This document shows, one piece after another, positions 1 to 11,254 of a stretch of 64,000 nt of DNA; within the stretch, counting starts at the first letter, position 1; each line of letters starts with the position of its first letter. The translations under genes and the position numbers were made by a program. This DNA is from Massospora cicadina (taxonomy: Eukaryota > Entomophthoromycota > Entomophthoromycetes > Entomophthorales > Entomophthoraceae). The notes beneath the pieces are model-generated. The model ran no database searches. It had not been told where the DNA came from and saw nothing but the letters and a program-made list of their open reading frames with translations. The stretch covers positions 19,199 to 83,198 of the forward strand of contig JAKSZP010012232.1 in assembly GCA_022478985.1 (NCBI GenBank), in the 5' to 3' direction.

Positions 1-2157
1 AACAAAAATCATGGCTAACCATTTAGGGACTGTAGCATCTGCCACCATCTCCCCAGAACAATTCAGTTTCATCCCCAGAAGGTCGATTTGGGATAACGTG
101 CACTCTGTGGCTAATGTATGTCAGTCCACAGCCTCTGGGGCACTTGCATTCTTTGACCAACAAAAGGCCTATGATAGAATAAACTGGGAATACCTCAAGG
201 CCTGCCTCCATCAATTCCGCCTACCTCCTCGCTTCATCAACTGGGTAATGCTGCTCATAGAATCTGCAACAATGGCAGTGCGTGGCCCTGGCTTCCTAAC
301 GGAAGTAGTCCGCCCTCAAAGGGGCTTGCGACAAGGGGACCCCCTCAGCCCACTCTTATACAACTTCAGCCTTGACCCACTAAAGCAATATGTGAATGCC
401 CAACTCACTGGGGTCCATGTGCCAGGCCAAGCCCCAGTCAAGATAATGGCGTTCACAGATGATTGTGTGGTTGGGGTGTCTAATAATCAAGATGCACGCG
501 CGCTTAAAGCTCTCATCCAGGAGTATTTCCGGGTAAGTAATGCAGCACTGAACGCTTCCAAAACTGAAATCATCCTCCTTGGTCATTTTCAGAACTGCTG
601 GACCCCAGCAATTAGTTCCCAACCCGGCCCATCTGCTCGCCCACATCCTCACCCTACTAATTCAATACACACCGCCCCACTGGTGCTCCCCTTCGTGCCA
701 CGTCCTACCATAGGACCAGTACGCCATCTGGGCATGTGGATGGAGGCAGGCGGATACGCGTCAGCAGTAATGGAGTGCTGTATTCTGGACAACGTGACAA
801 AGCGAATCGCCTCTCTCAGAGCCCACCCTACTTCCCTTACTGGCAGGGTTGTTTTAGCCAACTCTATGCTCCTCTCCAAAGTCTGGTTTGGAGCCCACGC
901 CATCCCCTTCTCCTCAAGCTTCTTCAAATCCTTGTATGCTCTGCTGCAAGGATGGCTTTGGTCAGGCCGCCCTCCACCAATACGGCTAGAGGTCATGTTT
1001 GGCCCTCATTATCATGGTGGCATGGGTCTGCTCGACTTCAGAGCCCATGCTGACAAGATCTTGGGTACCTGGATAGCGGCCATCACCGCCCCTACGCTCC
1101 CCTCCCAACACTGGTCCCACGCGGCCCACTCCAACTTCTCCCGAGCCTTGGGCCTCAACAACCCATCGAACCCCCACTCCCTGATGAAATACCTCACATC
1201 ACACACATCAGCCACAGGCCCTCACGGGACTAAAACCCACTACAAACGAATCCTCCTCTCCATGTGGAGCACTGAATGGATAATTTGTATTAGTGGACAC
1301 ATAGCCCAGAGAGGCCGCCCCTCTCCTCAGTTCACACAAAAGGTACAGGGGCTACCCATCCATGATGGCGTGATCCCCACACGGCCCCATGTCCTATCCA
1401 GGGTGGACTACCTGGACATGATGGACATCCCTTACTCCATTGAGACCCAAAAAACTATCTGGAAATATGCACACCATCCTCTGTTGCAGCCTCAAGTCCG
1501 CTCCCATGTGTGGCGCTTCCTGAGGCGGGTGTATCATACAGCTGAGTGTTCTAACACTTTACACTCATCCTGTGTCATGTGTGGCCAGTATGGAACGCTG
1601 TTCCACCGCCTGGAGAAGTGCCCTACCTCTAAAGTGATATGGTGCGAAGTTCAATGTCTGCTGGGCCAGGATCAAACGCATACCTTCAGTCTGTCAAGAG
1701 ATATGTTTTCTCTATCAATGGCTTCCTCCCTTCCACCCTCCCTCCGTGCTTTGGTGGTTGCAATCGCCATGTGGACCATCCACACGATTGTCTTAGATGC
1801 CATCGCAGGCTCCACCCCCACATCTCAGAAGCGGTCCACAGATTCCAGTCCCATTTGGTGGACCACTTTCAAGTGTTGATTGGATACCTCCCACCGCGTC
1901 GCTGACAGCTGGTCTCTTCCTGGTTCCCAGTATGGTTCATCAAATCAGACCCCTTCTTCCACACGTGCTCAATTGTGGCTATGGCCCCTTCACACGTTTC
2001 CTCCCCCTCCCCATAAGTGGCGTTCCCGCTGGCAACAAGAGATAGCATCGCTTCTCTGAGGGTGCCTTCCCTGGTACTCTGTTTTGTCTCTTCTGAGTCA
2101 TATTTGGAAGTGTCCATCCCATGGTCAGCCTTCCCCGCAATAAATATAAATATAATC
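1..2157 (+). mobile_element. LINE (non-LTR retrotransposon) copy 1, 5' end outside window
   Basis: The reverse transcriptase ORF is followed by about 280 bp of 3' UTR and an A/T-rich tail at about 2139-2157 that starts with AATAAA and continues as TAAATA-type repeats. The last kilobase (from about 1110) is closely similar to the reverse complement of 38796-39840, which fixes the 3' end. Sequence right of the tail is Host1 LTR, matching 41990 onwards, so this LINE inserted into the Host1 5' LTR. The TSD cannot be tested because the 5' end lies off the window. Confidence 0.88.
11..1879 (+). CDS. LINE reverse transcriptase with C-terminal zinc-binding (zf-RVT) domain, partial at 5' end
   Basis: This is the only long intact ORF in the window. 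It copies LINE RNA into DNA at the nicked target site (target-primed reverse transcription). Counting from the Met at base 11, the frame shows FFDQQKAYDR (first catalytic Asp at residue 49), GLRQGDPLSPLLYNF (105-119), and FTDD (148-151), a variant of F/YxDD with two catalytic Asp. A GGMGLLDF block typical of LINE thumbs is near 336. A zf-RVT module HVWRFLRR follows near 499, with Cys521, Cys524, His532 and Cys537. The frame stays open to the window edge, so this Met is internal; the endonuclease domain and ORF1 would lie upstream. No stop or frameshift is visible over 622 codons, unlike everything else here, so the copy is recent and may have been active. There is no RNase H after the zinc domain. 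The family is sure; the exact LINE clade (L1/Tad-like) is inference. Confidence 0.9.
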   Translation: MANHLGTVASATISPEQFSFIPRRSIWDNVHSVANVCQSTASGALAFFDQQKAYDRINWEYLKACLHQFRLPPRFINWVMLLIESATMAVRGPGFLTEVVRPQRGLRQGDPLSPLLYNFSLDPLKQYVNAQLTGVHVPGQAPVKIMAFTDDCVVGVSNNQDARALKALIQEYFRVSNAALNASKTEIILLGHFQNCWTPAISSQPGPSARPHPHPTNSIHTAPLVLPFVPRPTIGPVRHLGMWMEAGGYASAVMECCILDNVTKRIASLRAHPTSLTGRVVLANSMLLSKVWFGAHAIPFSSSFFKSLYALLQGWLWSGRPPPIRLEVMFGPHYHGGMGLLDFRAHADKILGTWIAAITAPTLPSQHWSHAAHSNFSRALGLNNPSNPHSLMKYLTSHTSATGPHGTKTHYKRILLSMWSTEWIICISGHIAQRGRPSPQFTQKVQGLPIHDGVIPTRPHVLSRVDYLDMMDIPYSIETQKTIWKYAHHPLLQPQVRSHVWRFLRRVYHTAECSNTLHSSCVMCGQYGTLFHRLEKCPTSKVIWCEVQCLLGQDQTHTFSLSRDMFSLSMASSLPPSLRALVVAIAMWTIHTIVLDAIAGSTPTSQKRSTDSSPIWWTTFKC

Positions 2158-3201
2158 ACTTTTTTGAATTTTACCTTGACACCGCAAAATATAATTATAT
2201 TATTAAGGTGGATCAAATCTCCCATGACGTAACCAGAAAAATTTGAGTCCTGGTCCGGAGGTGGAAAAACTTTCTTCGACGGAGTTGACCCTGTTCAGGT
2301 TTCATGTCATTTCTTTCTTTCAGTAATGCCTGTCCCCTGGTAAGCTTGCCTCGTTTAAATAAAAAGGTGGATCAAATCCTTAACCCTGCCGGTGCATTTC
2401 CACTTCCTTAATTAATGATTGCCTCAACCTATAGTCTAAGTATCATATCTGCTCCAATTTATATTAATATATAATTTATAACTTATATATTGCTCCCTGC
2501 ACCGGCATATATAATTTGTACTTGGGATATATATATTATATGGCTATCCAGCATACTTTGATTAAAATTAGCTTAATATTACTGCTTTGGATATGCCCTG
2601 AGCCCTATTCAGTGTTTCCTTTGGCATAGTTTGGATTTATGCTTGTAGTTTACCACTCAGAAGTGCTGCTTAGTAATCATGAAATGCACTAATGAGAACA
2701 TTGGTATATAGAGCATATAGGAATGAGATTTCAACCTGTAAGTGGTTTCTTGTTTAGCACTAGTGGTGCCCAACCTAAAAGGGGGAGCCGCCACGAATCT
2801 TTATTTTCAAAATGAGTCAAACAAAGGGATTATTGTAGGTAAAAAAATCCTAATATATCCCGCTTGTAATCAGCCTAGGAAGCCATATCAGAAGGTCAGG
2901 AAGATTAGGGAAAACTCTTGCTTGGCGCCCACTCTGTAAGTGTGTCTCTTTTTCCTAAGTAGTTTCTTTTGCAACTCTGGATATTAGTATAGCGAGCCTG
3001 AGAGGTACTGGCAGTACTATATACTAAAGTATATATTTTTATTGTTATTATCAGAACCCTATTTAAAAACTTAAGTATTCACATAATATAAGCTTTTAAT
3101 TAGACTGCTGTACTCAAACAGTATCTGGTTTATTTGTGTATATTAACCTTTGCCTAAAATATAATTCCAAAGCTCTGATTTAACATTGTGGTAAAAAAAC
3201 A
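2158..3201 (+). repeat. Host1 5' LTR, right-hand part
   Basis: Shared blocks with 41990-42689 include the AAATCCTTAACCC region near 2376, the ATGAGAACA block near 2691, GAGGTACTGGCA near 3000 and CAAACAGTATCTGGT near 3115. The left part of the LTR lies on the far side of LINE copy 1, outside the window. The end at AAAAAACA is chosen by alignment with GGACA at 42689; an alternative end is TTTAACA at 3185. Confidence 0.75.
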
Positions 3202-3222
3202 GTGGTTTTACGATGTTACTCT
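3202..3222 (+). other. putative primer binding site of Host1
   Basis: GTGGTTTTACGATGTTACTC directly follows the LTR end, where a tRNA primer site starting TGG is expected. It does not match the GCTCACTAC core of C, D, E and G, so either the primer differs or the site has decayed. Confidence 0.35.
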
Positions 3223-5671
3223 GAGTATCTAATTATTGGTAATGAGTCCTGTTAATATAGTCAAGGTCTTTCTCACAGTGGAGGTATGCAACCCTCAATT
3301 CCATAGAGGCTGTCCACACGGCCTCACAAAATTATTTCACCAATATTCAGCACATATGATTGGACTCAAATACTCATGTTAGCTTACTAGATGACATCAT
3401 GATAGGCCATTAGCATCAAGTAAAGAAATTAGAAAAAGTAATGTAAGCTCATCAATGGTATCTTGGAGGCCTAGATGAGAATATGACTTGAGCCGTTACC
3501 ACTGTTACCACGTTCTATAAAGAACTCGATTCCTTACATATGGAACTTACCACTCAGAGACAAAGATTCAGGTCTCTATTGAGTGAAAGCATCACCTTGG
3601 AGGCAGACTTTTCGCCACTAATCAATTTAATTGTTATTATAGAAACCGTGTTGCAAGTGAAACGCCACCATTTTTCTATACTGATGAATCAACTCATGTT
3701 GAAGATTTATTAGATTTATGCAAGTGCCATTGGGGTCCAGTTGTTCCAGAAACTAATTAACGAGATTTGATATTGAGGGCCTTTAGGGAATGGGTCACGT
3801 GTTTTGCCTGTTGTTTTCCCATCCATTATGACTGATTGAGCTTCCACACATCGTAACAATATGGCAGCTCAAATTGTGTTAATCCCCCTCCTCATCTTCC
3901 AAGCTCAAGAAGTCATGAGGGGACCGCGCAGGGCCTTATGCTCTCAGCCATGAACCTCCATTTCAGGTAACCCTGTAATTTAAAAAGTATAATAAGAATG
4001 TGAACGTTCACAATTTTCTTAAATATATAGGATTACATGGATGGAGCATCTGATCTCTATATTTTGACTGTGGTGATGAACTTGCTTGACTATGAATGTC
4101 AGGAGTTGGTTATTCCAATATAAGAGGGATTTCATGTCCAACCCTAATGCTAAGGACCTTGTTATTAAGTAGTTTGGCACCAAATTTGGGATGACCACTC
4201 TAAACATGAAATTCCATACTAATTCCTTTAAAAAAATGAGACTTTCAAAAAGTTGTTGCTAAGCAAGTTTATTGGAGGCGCTGACTGTCAGGGAAACTGG
4301 AGCGCAGGAGGTCGTGGAAGGAAAAGAACCAGGACAGAGATGTAACAACAAGGCAAGTGTACTAACAAAATGAAGCCATGTCCCAGGCACTCTGGGTTAT
4401 GTTTCCATATAAATTTGGTGAGCAAAACGCACACCAAACCTGACACAACAACCAGGGACAAAATCTCTGAGAGCTGGGAAAGGTGGCGTTAGTATTGGGG
4501 CAAAAGATGGCGAAACAAGACATGACAGAGTTGGCAGAATAGGCTGCAGAGTGGGTGGGGGTTCGCGTCCCACTGGATAGCCAAACTAGAGCAGGAAACA
4601 GACCCTGGACATTTTTGAACTTCTAAATGAAATACCATTTTAAAAAATGATTAGAAGAGTATGGGAATGTTTCCCAAAAATTCCTATACTTTATTTCATT
4701 TATCCGAGTAACTAAGAAAAGCAAAGCCTTCCTCAGCTGGGATTTAAAATTTAAAGTGAGAGTTAGCAATGATTGCCCAGAAATTATAAATTACCATTCA
4801 ATTATTGAGGTCCAATATGAGCTGCAAAATTTCCGCCTTTCAGCGAAATCAAACTATTATAAATTTGGAAAAATATAAAGCTTTGTAACACATAATTTCC
4901 AGATTTTTGGGTCTTTTTCACCAGATTTTTCGCCTAAGACGAGCCATTTTCCTCAGCCCTGGCAGTCAAAGCTAGAGCTCATTTACTGTAAATAGCCTTA
5001 GAGATGCCAACAGTGACTTATAGGGGTTCTGGACTTGGCTCCAAGGGCTGGTTTTACTTTTCTTTGGAGTGGCGCTTTACACTAGGAAATAAGTCACTAG
5101 CTGTTATATAGACATTATATGCGGCCAATATAATAAATGGTTTTGATGCCCAGATCACGCTTCGCCATGCCTGTGAGCCCTACAGGAAATTTTATCAGGT
5201 TATGATCCCGTTCTAAATGAGGAGAATATTATTACACACTTGGTAATTTCTCCACTGATGTGCTGTCACTTTTGAGGCACCTAATAAAAGTAAGTGGGAG
5301 CCTTATGACCCCCAACTTAAAGACATATCCTTGAAGAATATTGTACTCATCATTATGGATCCCAAACTGAAAGGCCTATATTAGTCAAATTACCTGAAAT
5401 TAGAAAAATCCTTATACATTGTGCAAATTATTGTTATAAGATGGATGTTACCCCCAAGGTTATTTTTGAGAATTTTTTGAATGAAACAGATTTTGAAAAA
5501 TATGGCATGAGTGAAATCAAGCTTATCTACCTCCGCCACCTCTACAAAAATCCATGATAAGAGAAATCCTCGTAAATACATTCCACTAAGAATAGTTCTG
5601 CTGAGGTTGACCACCTCTGGCGGTTCAACTAAGTTTAGCAGATGTTAGGTTAATTATCACCACTTGCTCCC
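3223..5671 (+). pseudogene. Host1 gag remnant
   Basis: Gag forms the particle shell. Reading + with frame changes, 4030-4210 gives a stretch like YMDGASDLYILTVVMNLLD that parallels the gag of element E (YGDCQKALTVMNCLDTN) and is followed in both by LVIPI/LVLPH and a K-stop-FG track. After an unrelated insert, 5080-5260 resumes with FDAQITLRHACEPYRKFY, the counterpart of FEARIALQAALQPYCDLY in E. Many stops; no zinc knuckle can be read. The gene is cut at 5671 by element C, and its 3' end resumes at 37015. 3223-4020 is coding-like but too eroded to align with confidence. Confidence 0.65.
4240..5080. other. unidentified about 0.8 kb insert within Host1 gag
   Basis: The gag similarity to element E stops near 4240 and resumes near 5080. 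The sequence between has no protein similarity I can see, no LTR shared with other elements here and no clear terminal inverted repeat. It contains a long imperfect hairpin (AAATGAAATA near 4624 against TATTTCATTT near 4691) and the short palindromic pair ATTTC/GAAAT at 4828-4849. The flanks carry TTGGAGGCGCT (about 4273) and TTGGAGTGGCGCT (about 5063), a possible imperfect duplication. It could be a MITE, a solo LTR of another family, or unique filler. Confidence 0.4.
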
Positions 5672-6797
5672 TGTTGAGATTTTTGCCCACATTACCCAGT
5701 TTCATCAACTGCAATTAATCTGTTAGTCCACTAGGGGATCCATCCTGCTAGTGGATGTTGAAGTTATCAATTACTTATGCAATAACTTTTGTTTAGAGAT
5801 ATTCCAGCAAGTATTTATTGATCTGCCAGATCACAATCCGCAGGATTGATGAGTGTTTCATATGGAATGATCCTTGACAATATGCAAGTGATTAAAGGGT
5901 TGATTTAATATTTAATAACTTTTTTGACCCTTAAAAGTTGATTGGGTTTAGTTGCCAATCAACTAATGGGCTTATGTGTTGCTGGCAGAGAATACCACCT
6001 GTCATAGAGCAACTTTCAAGTTAAACTTTTCTTGGATGCAAACTACTATTAATGGGTAAGAGTCCCATTAACTAAACAGGGTGTTACCAGATAAAGGTAA
6101 ATTTAATGGGAGTTGAGCAAAGATGTTGGGACACATTTTCGTTTTATATAAGAAGAGTTATGGTCAAGTAGGGAAGAGAATCTGACTATATCCAATGAGG
6201 AAGATTATCATTTCGTGTGGCCCTAAGGGATATTTCATCAGCGACGGCAGCTGTTCCCAATTGGTGTGCCAAATGAAGAGTTGTGCACAAAATTACTAAT
6301 AAAATTCCTTTATTTTTTATAATAAAGCAGAGACAAAATTATTTTTAATTAAATATACAAATACTATAGTTTATAAATTAGACTATTTGTGCTTTGGATA
6401 AGAGAAATAAGGACAAGACGATCCTTTGTCTATATTTTTGTAGCTCTTCGCAGAGTCAGCGTGACAATAAGGAAGAACCTCTGAAACTTACCCTAGGTTA
6501 TGATCTACCAGATGGAATAGGAAGAAGTCCCTACCATCTCAGAAGAAATCAATACTAGGACATGCATTAGTTTGGCGTTAGACCTAATCATTATTCTGTT
6601 TTTTAAGATCAACTAAAATAATAGTCTTGATACTACTATTGCCCATTATATTATATTATCAAATTTAATAACGTTTATACAAGAAATCTGTGCAAGTTGA
6701 ACAAAGGGAGCCAAAACGAGTACTATTCATAATGAGGAATTGAATCCCCCTTATCATTGAAACTCAATTGAGTGTTTAAGGTCCCAAAGTTTTAGCA
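5672..6797 (+). repeat. Element C 5' LTR
   Basis: About 1.13 kb, from TGTTGAG to TTTTAGCA. It aligns with 20200-21266 plus 36887-37009, e.g. AGGATTGATGAG near 5840 and 20371, and GTTGCCAATCAACTAA near 5950 and 20516. The PBS follows directly, so this is the 5' copy. Confidence 0.9.
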
Positions 6798-6819
6798 ATT
6801 AGCGCTCACTACAATGGGT
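6798..6819 (+). other. Element C primer binding site
   Basis: TTAGCGCTCACTACAATGGG directly follows the LTR. It matches the PBS of D and E (TTGGTGCTCACTAC) except at the 5' bases, so the same tRNA primed this family. Confidence 0.75.
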
Positions 6820-6859
6820 AGTTGAGTTTAGTTGAATTTAATAAGAAGATCGAATCAAT

Positions 6860-7075
6860 ATGTCTTACAAGAATGAAAGATGCAAGCTTTGAACAGTACT
6901 CAAACCATCAATAAGAATGCACTTAAGTCAGCGTCGCAAGCTGACTTACCTGTATTGTAAGAACAGGTGGTGAAGGCCAAGAAAGAGGTCAATCAAGTGG
7001 GAAAGATCAATAATGACCCCTCTGGAAAAGTCAACTCCTTTAAGTGCAAGGAGGGGGAACAGATTAAAGAAGTAC
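6860..7075 (+). pseudogene. Element C gag, N-terminal piece
   Basis: ATGTCTTACAAG at 6860 lies 63 bp after the LTR; D and E have ATGTCGTACAAA and ATGTCATATAAG at 49 and 48 bp, so a MSYK start is shared, though all three frames break early. The piece is cut at the AGTAC target site of element G and resumes at 13189. Confidence 0.55.
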
Positions 7076-7658
7076 TGTTAACTTCTTGCGGTTTAGGTTG
7101 AACCTGTAGAACTGGTATCACAGGGTAAACTCCACTGAGAAACAGACAAGCGATATGATGATTGTTGTCCTCAATAAATTATTATAATGAAGGGCTTAAA
7201 TAAGGAGCTATTGCCCCAAAGATACTACTTTATTTAATATTTACTTAACGGCTAATTATGTTAAACCCCTCTTCTTTCTTCTTTTAAAAATTTTGACCAA
7301 ATTAGGATCAAAACGCTTGTTATATATATTTATATAGCCTTGACGTGTTCATTCCTTCCACTTCTTTATCCTTCTTCCAAAAGGCTCCCTTTCTTTTTCT
7401 CGTGCCCAACTCATAATCCTTTGTATTCCTAATAAGTTTGACTCTTCCACTTAGTAATTCCCTATTGCTGCAATTTAAGTTGTTTCGTTATAATATCAAA
7501 GTTTCAGCATATTCCCTCAATTTTCCAAACTATAAATACTTTGATCAATTCGCCTGCATCAACATAATCTTCCACTCAACCTTGAGGCTCACCTAGAATC
7601 CTAAATTATGATCTGCTGGATATATGGCTTATCGTCCAGTAATATCATTTTCTTGAGA
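7076..7658 (-). repeat. Element G 3' LTR
   Basis: Matches 12696-13183 throughout, e.g. GAAACAGACAAGCGATAT here and GCAACAGACAAGCAATAT there. It is about 95 bp longer than its partner because of indels, so the copy is not young. Confidence 0.88.
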
Positions 7659-7674
7659 TTATCCCCCTTGACTG
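7659..7674 (-). other. Element G polypurine tract
   Basis: The minus strand reads CAGTCAAGGGGGATAA immediately before the 3' LTR, a purine run expected to prime plus-strand DNA synthesis. Confidence 0.7.
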
Positions 7675-7689
7675 TACTATAAGCTCCTA

Positions 7690-8640
7690 TTGTTTGTATG
7701 CTTGGAGGAACTTTTCATGAACATGGTTGATAATATGACCACCCACGTGTTCCTTAATAATGTAGGCACAAATACCAGTCTTCTCAATTTCAAATGGTCT
7801 GTCCAGATGTCAGCGAGCTTGGTCGCCCTCCAAATCCATGTTGGTCATGGAACAAGACATGTCTCCTACAGCAAACTGTGGGAGCCCGCTACATCTACTT
7901 TGGTCAGCTGCAAGATCATGAATCTTCTTAGCCAAACTAGTAGAATAAGCTTCCATTTGTAATTCTATTAGCATTTCTAATAAGTTGGTCAGATAACTCT
8001 GTGGTTCTACTCCGCCAGTATCCTCCACAAAGGTAAAGCAAAAGTGGGTAAAGCTGGATGTCTACCATAGAGAAATTGGAAAGGACTCTTGCCCATTGAC
8101 GAGTGGTACCTGATATTATAGGCAAAGATGGTGGTGGACGGGAGGGTTTCATTCAGAAAGCCAATCCTTTACCAGCTTTGAAAGAATGTTTACCAATGTC
8201 CCGTTGACCCATTCCATCATTCCATTAGATTCAGAGTGGTAGGGCTTAGTTAAGACCCCACGGACTGCCATAAGTTTGTTCAACTTGGGCATGATATGCG
8301 ACGTGAGATTGGTTCCATTGTCCATGAGAATAAACTGCGGAATGCCATGTTGCTGTATGACACGCTCCATGATAAACTTGGCGGTGGTGACAGCCCCCAA
8401 ATCATTATTCTTTTGTGTCCACACATCTCATTAAATGATTAATTGCTACTATTATATACTTAGTGCAGTTCACACCAGTTAGCAGAGTCCCCATTACATC
8501 AAGAGAAACAGTATGCCATGCAAAACAAGGCTTAATCAGCTGGCGTGGCTTCTTGTGAAAAGTTTTCTCCACTTGTCACTGGTGACAACACGCAACGGTC
8601 TCAATCACATTGTAAAGCATTCTCTCCCAGTAGTAATGAA
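7690..8640 (-). pseudogene. Element G integrase remnant
   Basis: The integrase inserts retrotransposon DNA. On the minus strand 8149-8424 keeps the catalytic core: LMDNGTNLTS carries the second acidic residue and ESNGMMEWVNGTL the final Glu. The first Asp region lies near 8500 and is eroded. The C-terminal part (7810-8152) is split by frameshifts. Broken and presumably inactive. Confidence 0.8.
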
Positions 8641-8929
8641 AACGCAAGAACTATAGCGTTTTTTGCAACCCTCCATAACCTACCACCCTATGTGCATCCA
8701 AGATAATTGATGGCCTAACGGAGGGTTTCAGGAAGCTCAGCAGCAATCCTCCAATATGCTTATATAATCCCTAACTGCGCAAGAAGGTATTCATCTAAGT
8801 CTAACTAGCACATTGATCACCTGTGCGGCTCATTGTGATAGGTGCCCACAATCATCTTCTCATACATTTTGTTGACCAAATCTGCTGTAATGGAAACCGT
8901 GGGTAATTGTGGATGGCAGTCCGCATTCT

Positions 8930-9330
8930 AATGTTTTGTCCCTGGCTGGTGAACTATTTTAAAGTCATATGCTTGAAGCTTCAATGCCCAACTCGTGAGC
9001 CACCCTTCTAGTTTTCAAACTTCCTGCAGCCAATGCAAAAATTCATGATAAGTTACCAAATGAATTGCACCCCATCAAGTTACACCTCGAACTTCTTATA
9101 TGTATATTACAGCCAAGCACTCCTGCTCAGTCACGGTAAGATTAGGTTCATAACAATTTGGTTTTTAGCCGCAAAATTCAATAGGGTGCTTCACACCTTC
9201 ATATCTTTTTGAGATAGCATGGCCCTACGGCGTAAAGGAAAGCATCCATTTGTATAATAATTTCATTTACAAAATTAGGGTATTGTAAAACAGGCGCACT
9301 AGTCAATGCATTCCGCAGGACATCACTAGC
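8930..9330 (-). pseudogene. Element G RNase H remnant
   Basis: The reverse complement gives an interrupted counterpart of the element E RNase H, with the acidic and ERNYT-like blocks present in fragments between the RT and integrase regions. Assignment rests mainly on position and partial similarity. Confidence 0.5.
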
Positions 9331-9339
9331 ATTAAGACA

Positions 9340-10170
9340 TCATTCTGTCCGGTCAAAGGTGGTATTTTTTTAATGAACTCAAAGAGAGGTGCCCCAATAC
9401 AGCTGAAGTTGGGAATGAACCAAAGGTAATAAGTGACCATACCCAAAAAACCTGGATATCTCGCTTATTGCCTAGCCAAGTCATCTTATGTATACCTTCC
9501 ACCTTCACTGACTGCAGTCTTTGCCCTTTTGAGTCCACCAAGGATCCAGGGTATCCCAATTGCTTCTTGTAATAATGGAATTTCTGAGGCTTAATATTGA
9601 TGTTAGCGGCAGTCTGTCAGCGGAATACTTGTTCTAAGTGGTCAAGGTTCTCTGTGAACATCTACAAGTTAAGTTGATATCATCAAGGTAGACTAGAACC
9701 AGGACAGCTTCAGGTCACCCAATATCATATTCATAGCTCGATGGAACGTAACTGGGGCGTTGCACAAACCCTGTGGCATGTGTATAGGCTAGAACAATAC
9801 CTTCAAGGTGATTATAGCGCATTTCTCATTTTATGCCACAGGCAACTCAATCTGCCAGCACCCCTATATCAAATCCATGGCAGAGAAATACTTAGCGCCT
9901 CCCAACCAATCTAAAGCGTCATCAATCCATGGGAGAGGATAGGAATCTTTCTTATTGATGCTATTAAGCTTCTAGTAGTTGATGATCATTCAGTTTGTGC
10001 TATCTTTTTTCTTAACAATTAGCACCAACTTTTCCACAGACTCTTGGACTACTTCTCATCTCCTGCTCAATCAATCTGTCTACCTCATAAGTGACTACTT
10101 CCTCTGAAGCCTTGAAGCGCCGGATGGACATGAACAAATGGTAGGGTAGTCTCCTGTGTTTACCCAATGC
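9340..10170 (-). pseudogene. Element G reverse transcriptase remnant
   Basis: The minus strand shows VLVYLDDINL near 9690, an intact YLDD active site. The connecting block with GYPGSLVDSKGQRLQS at 9470-9559 resembles the LGFVI..GLxP strand after the palm. Several stops and frame changes separate the blocks. Confidence 0.75.
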
Positions 10171-10384
10171 AAAACCTTGCATGAGCATCCCAAATCGTAG
10201 TCATCTGAAACAAAGATATCTTGGTATTTACTATACAGGGCCTTCGCACTATCTTTCTGTTCCTCTGACAGGCCCAGTCAAAGCTTCCCACGGAACCATT
10301 GTCATTATTCTAAATGAGGCTTTTATGGGTAGTTCAAGGTCCTCAAATACCCAAAATTATGAATATGCTGGACTTCATCATATG

Positions 10385-10600
10385 AATCAAGTGTAAATAA
10401 GCTAACACTTGGTGCATTTAAACTGTCATGGACTCCTTCTTTAGATTCTCTAGCAATACCTTCACTTTTCCATGTCCTGGTAAAATAGCCCCGGAGCCAC
10501 ATGGGGTATAAGCTGCAATTGCTGGTAAGGCCCTACAATTTCCCCATAAAGCCCTTCAAGGACATCTATTTGAGCTCTGTCCCTATTATGCCCTGATGCC
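10385..10600 (-). pseudogene. Element G dUTPase-like domain
   Basis: Between protease and RT the minus strand gives SGAILPGHGKVKVLLENLKK and then VLAYLHLI after one stop. This parallels the dUTPase motif-3/4 region (G-V-I-D..Y-R-G-E..V-x-L-x-N ... D-R-I-A-Q-L) and the better preserved D and E domains. dUTPase removes dUTP and would limit uracil in cDNA. The final Gly-rich motif is not seen. Confidence 0.5.
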
Positions 10601-10769
10601 CAGAAGGTATGCTCAAAGTGCTTGCCGCCCATAGTGGAATACTGATGTACTCATAAATCTGGTTAAGCAAAAATCTGGTCTTTGCTTTATCTGTCAATAT
10701 TGAACAGGAATCATGCCATCGCTATACATGAGATTAATTTACTGGAGCGGATGGGGTCCTTTGGGACTC

Positions 10770-11254
10770 CATTGGAGGTGAAATAGATGGGGATCCGTTG
10801 CCCCAAAATGTTTTTTTCTTCCTCCAGAAACTGTCGCCCCAAATCACCGCATGTATATGGCCCCAATCAACAAGTCATGGTTATTATTAGGAAAAACCAC
10901 AGCTGGAGTGGACGCGCTGACTGCTTTATACCACAAGGGCAACGCGCTGTATGCGCCCTCTGATACAGTGCTCTGTGCCCCCATGGTCTGGTACACTACT
11001 CTGTGTTCCACATCTAGTTTCAACGGAAGCTTTGCCACAAGCTTGGTGGAGGTTATATTATCTAGAGACCAGTATCTATAATTGCCTGATTTTTTGTTTT
11101 GAACAAAGATATTACAGTAGGCACACTCCAAATAAGAGAAACTGTTGGTGTTTGTTATATGAATCTTCAAGTGTATTTTTGTTATACAAAAAGTGATAAT
11201 GCCAGCGCAGACATGAGGATACTCCTGGGCAATTTTATCTACTAGAATTGCCAC
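10770..11254 (-). pseudogene. Element G protease (retropepsin) remnant
   Basis: One frame gives AIIDTG (catalytic D-T-G) near 11065-11085; a one-base shift leads into DNITSTKLVAKLPLKLDVEH, and then SEGAYSALPLWY and NNNHDLLIGA, the C-terminal strand equivalent to I-L-I-G-M-E-F-L. The Host2 protease (63080-63440) has the same blocks. Frameshifted, so inactive. Confidence 0.75.

Noticed and set aside
380..996. Minus-strand ORFs across the first kilobase
   Set aside because: Shadows of the intact LINE reverse transcriptase on the other strand.
4560..4585. GGTTCGCGTCCCACT resembling a tRNA B box, possible tRNA or SINE
   Set aside because: The T-arm pairs only 4 of 5, and no matching 5' acceptor strand or A box lies 60-75 bp upstream.
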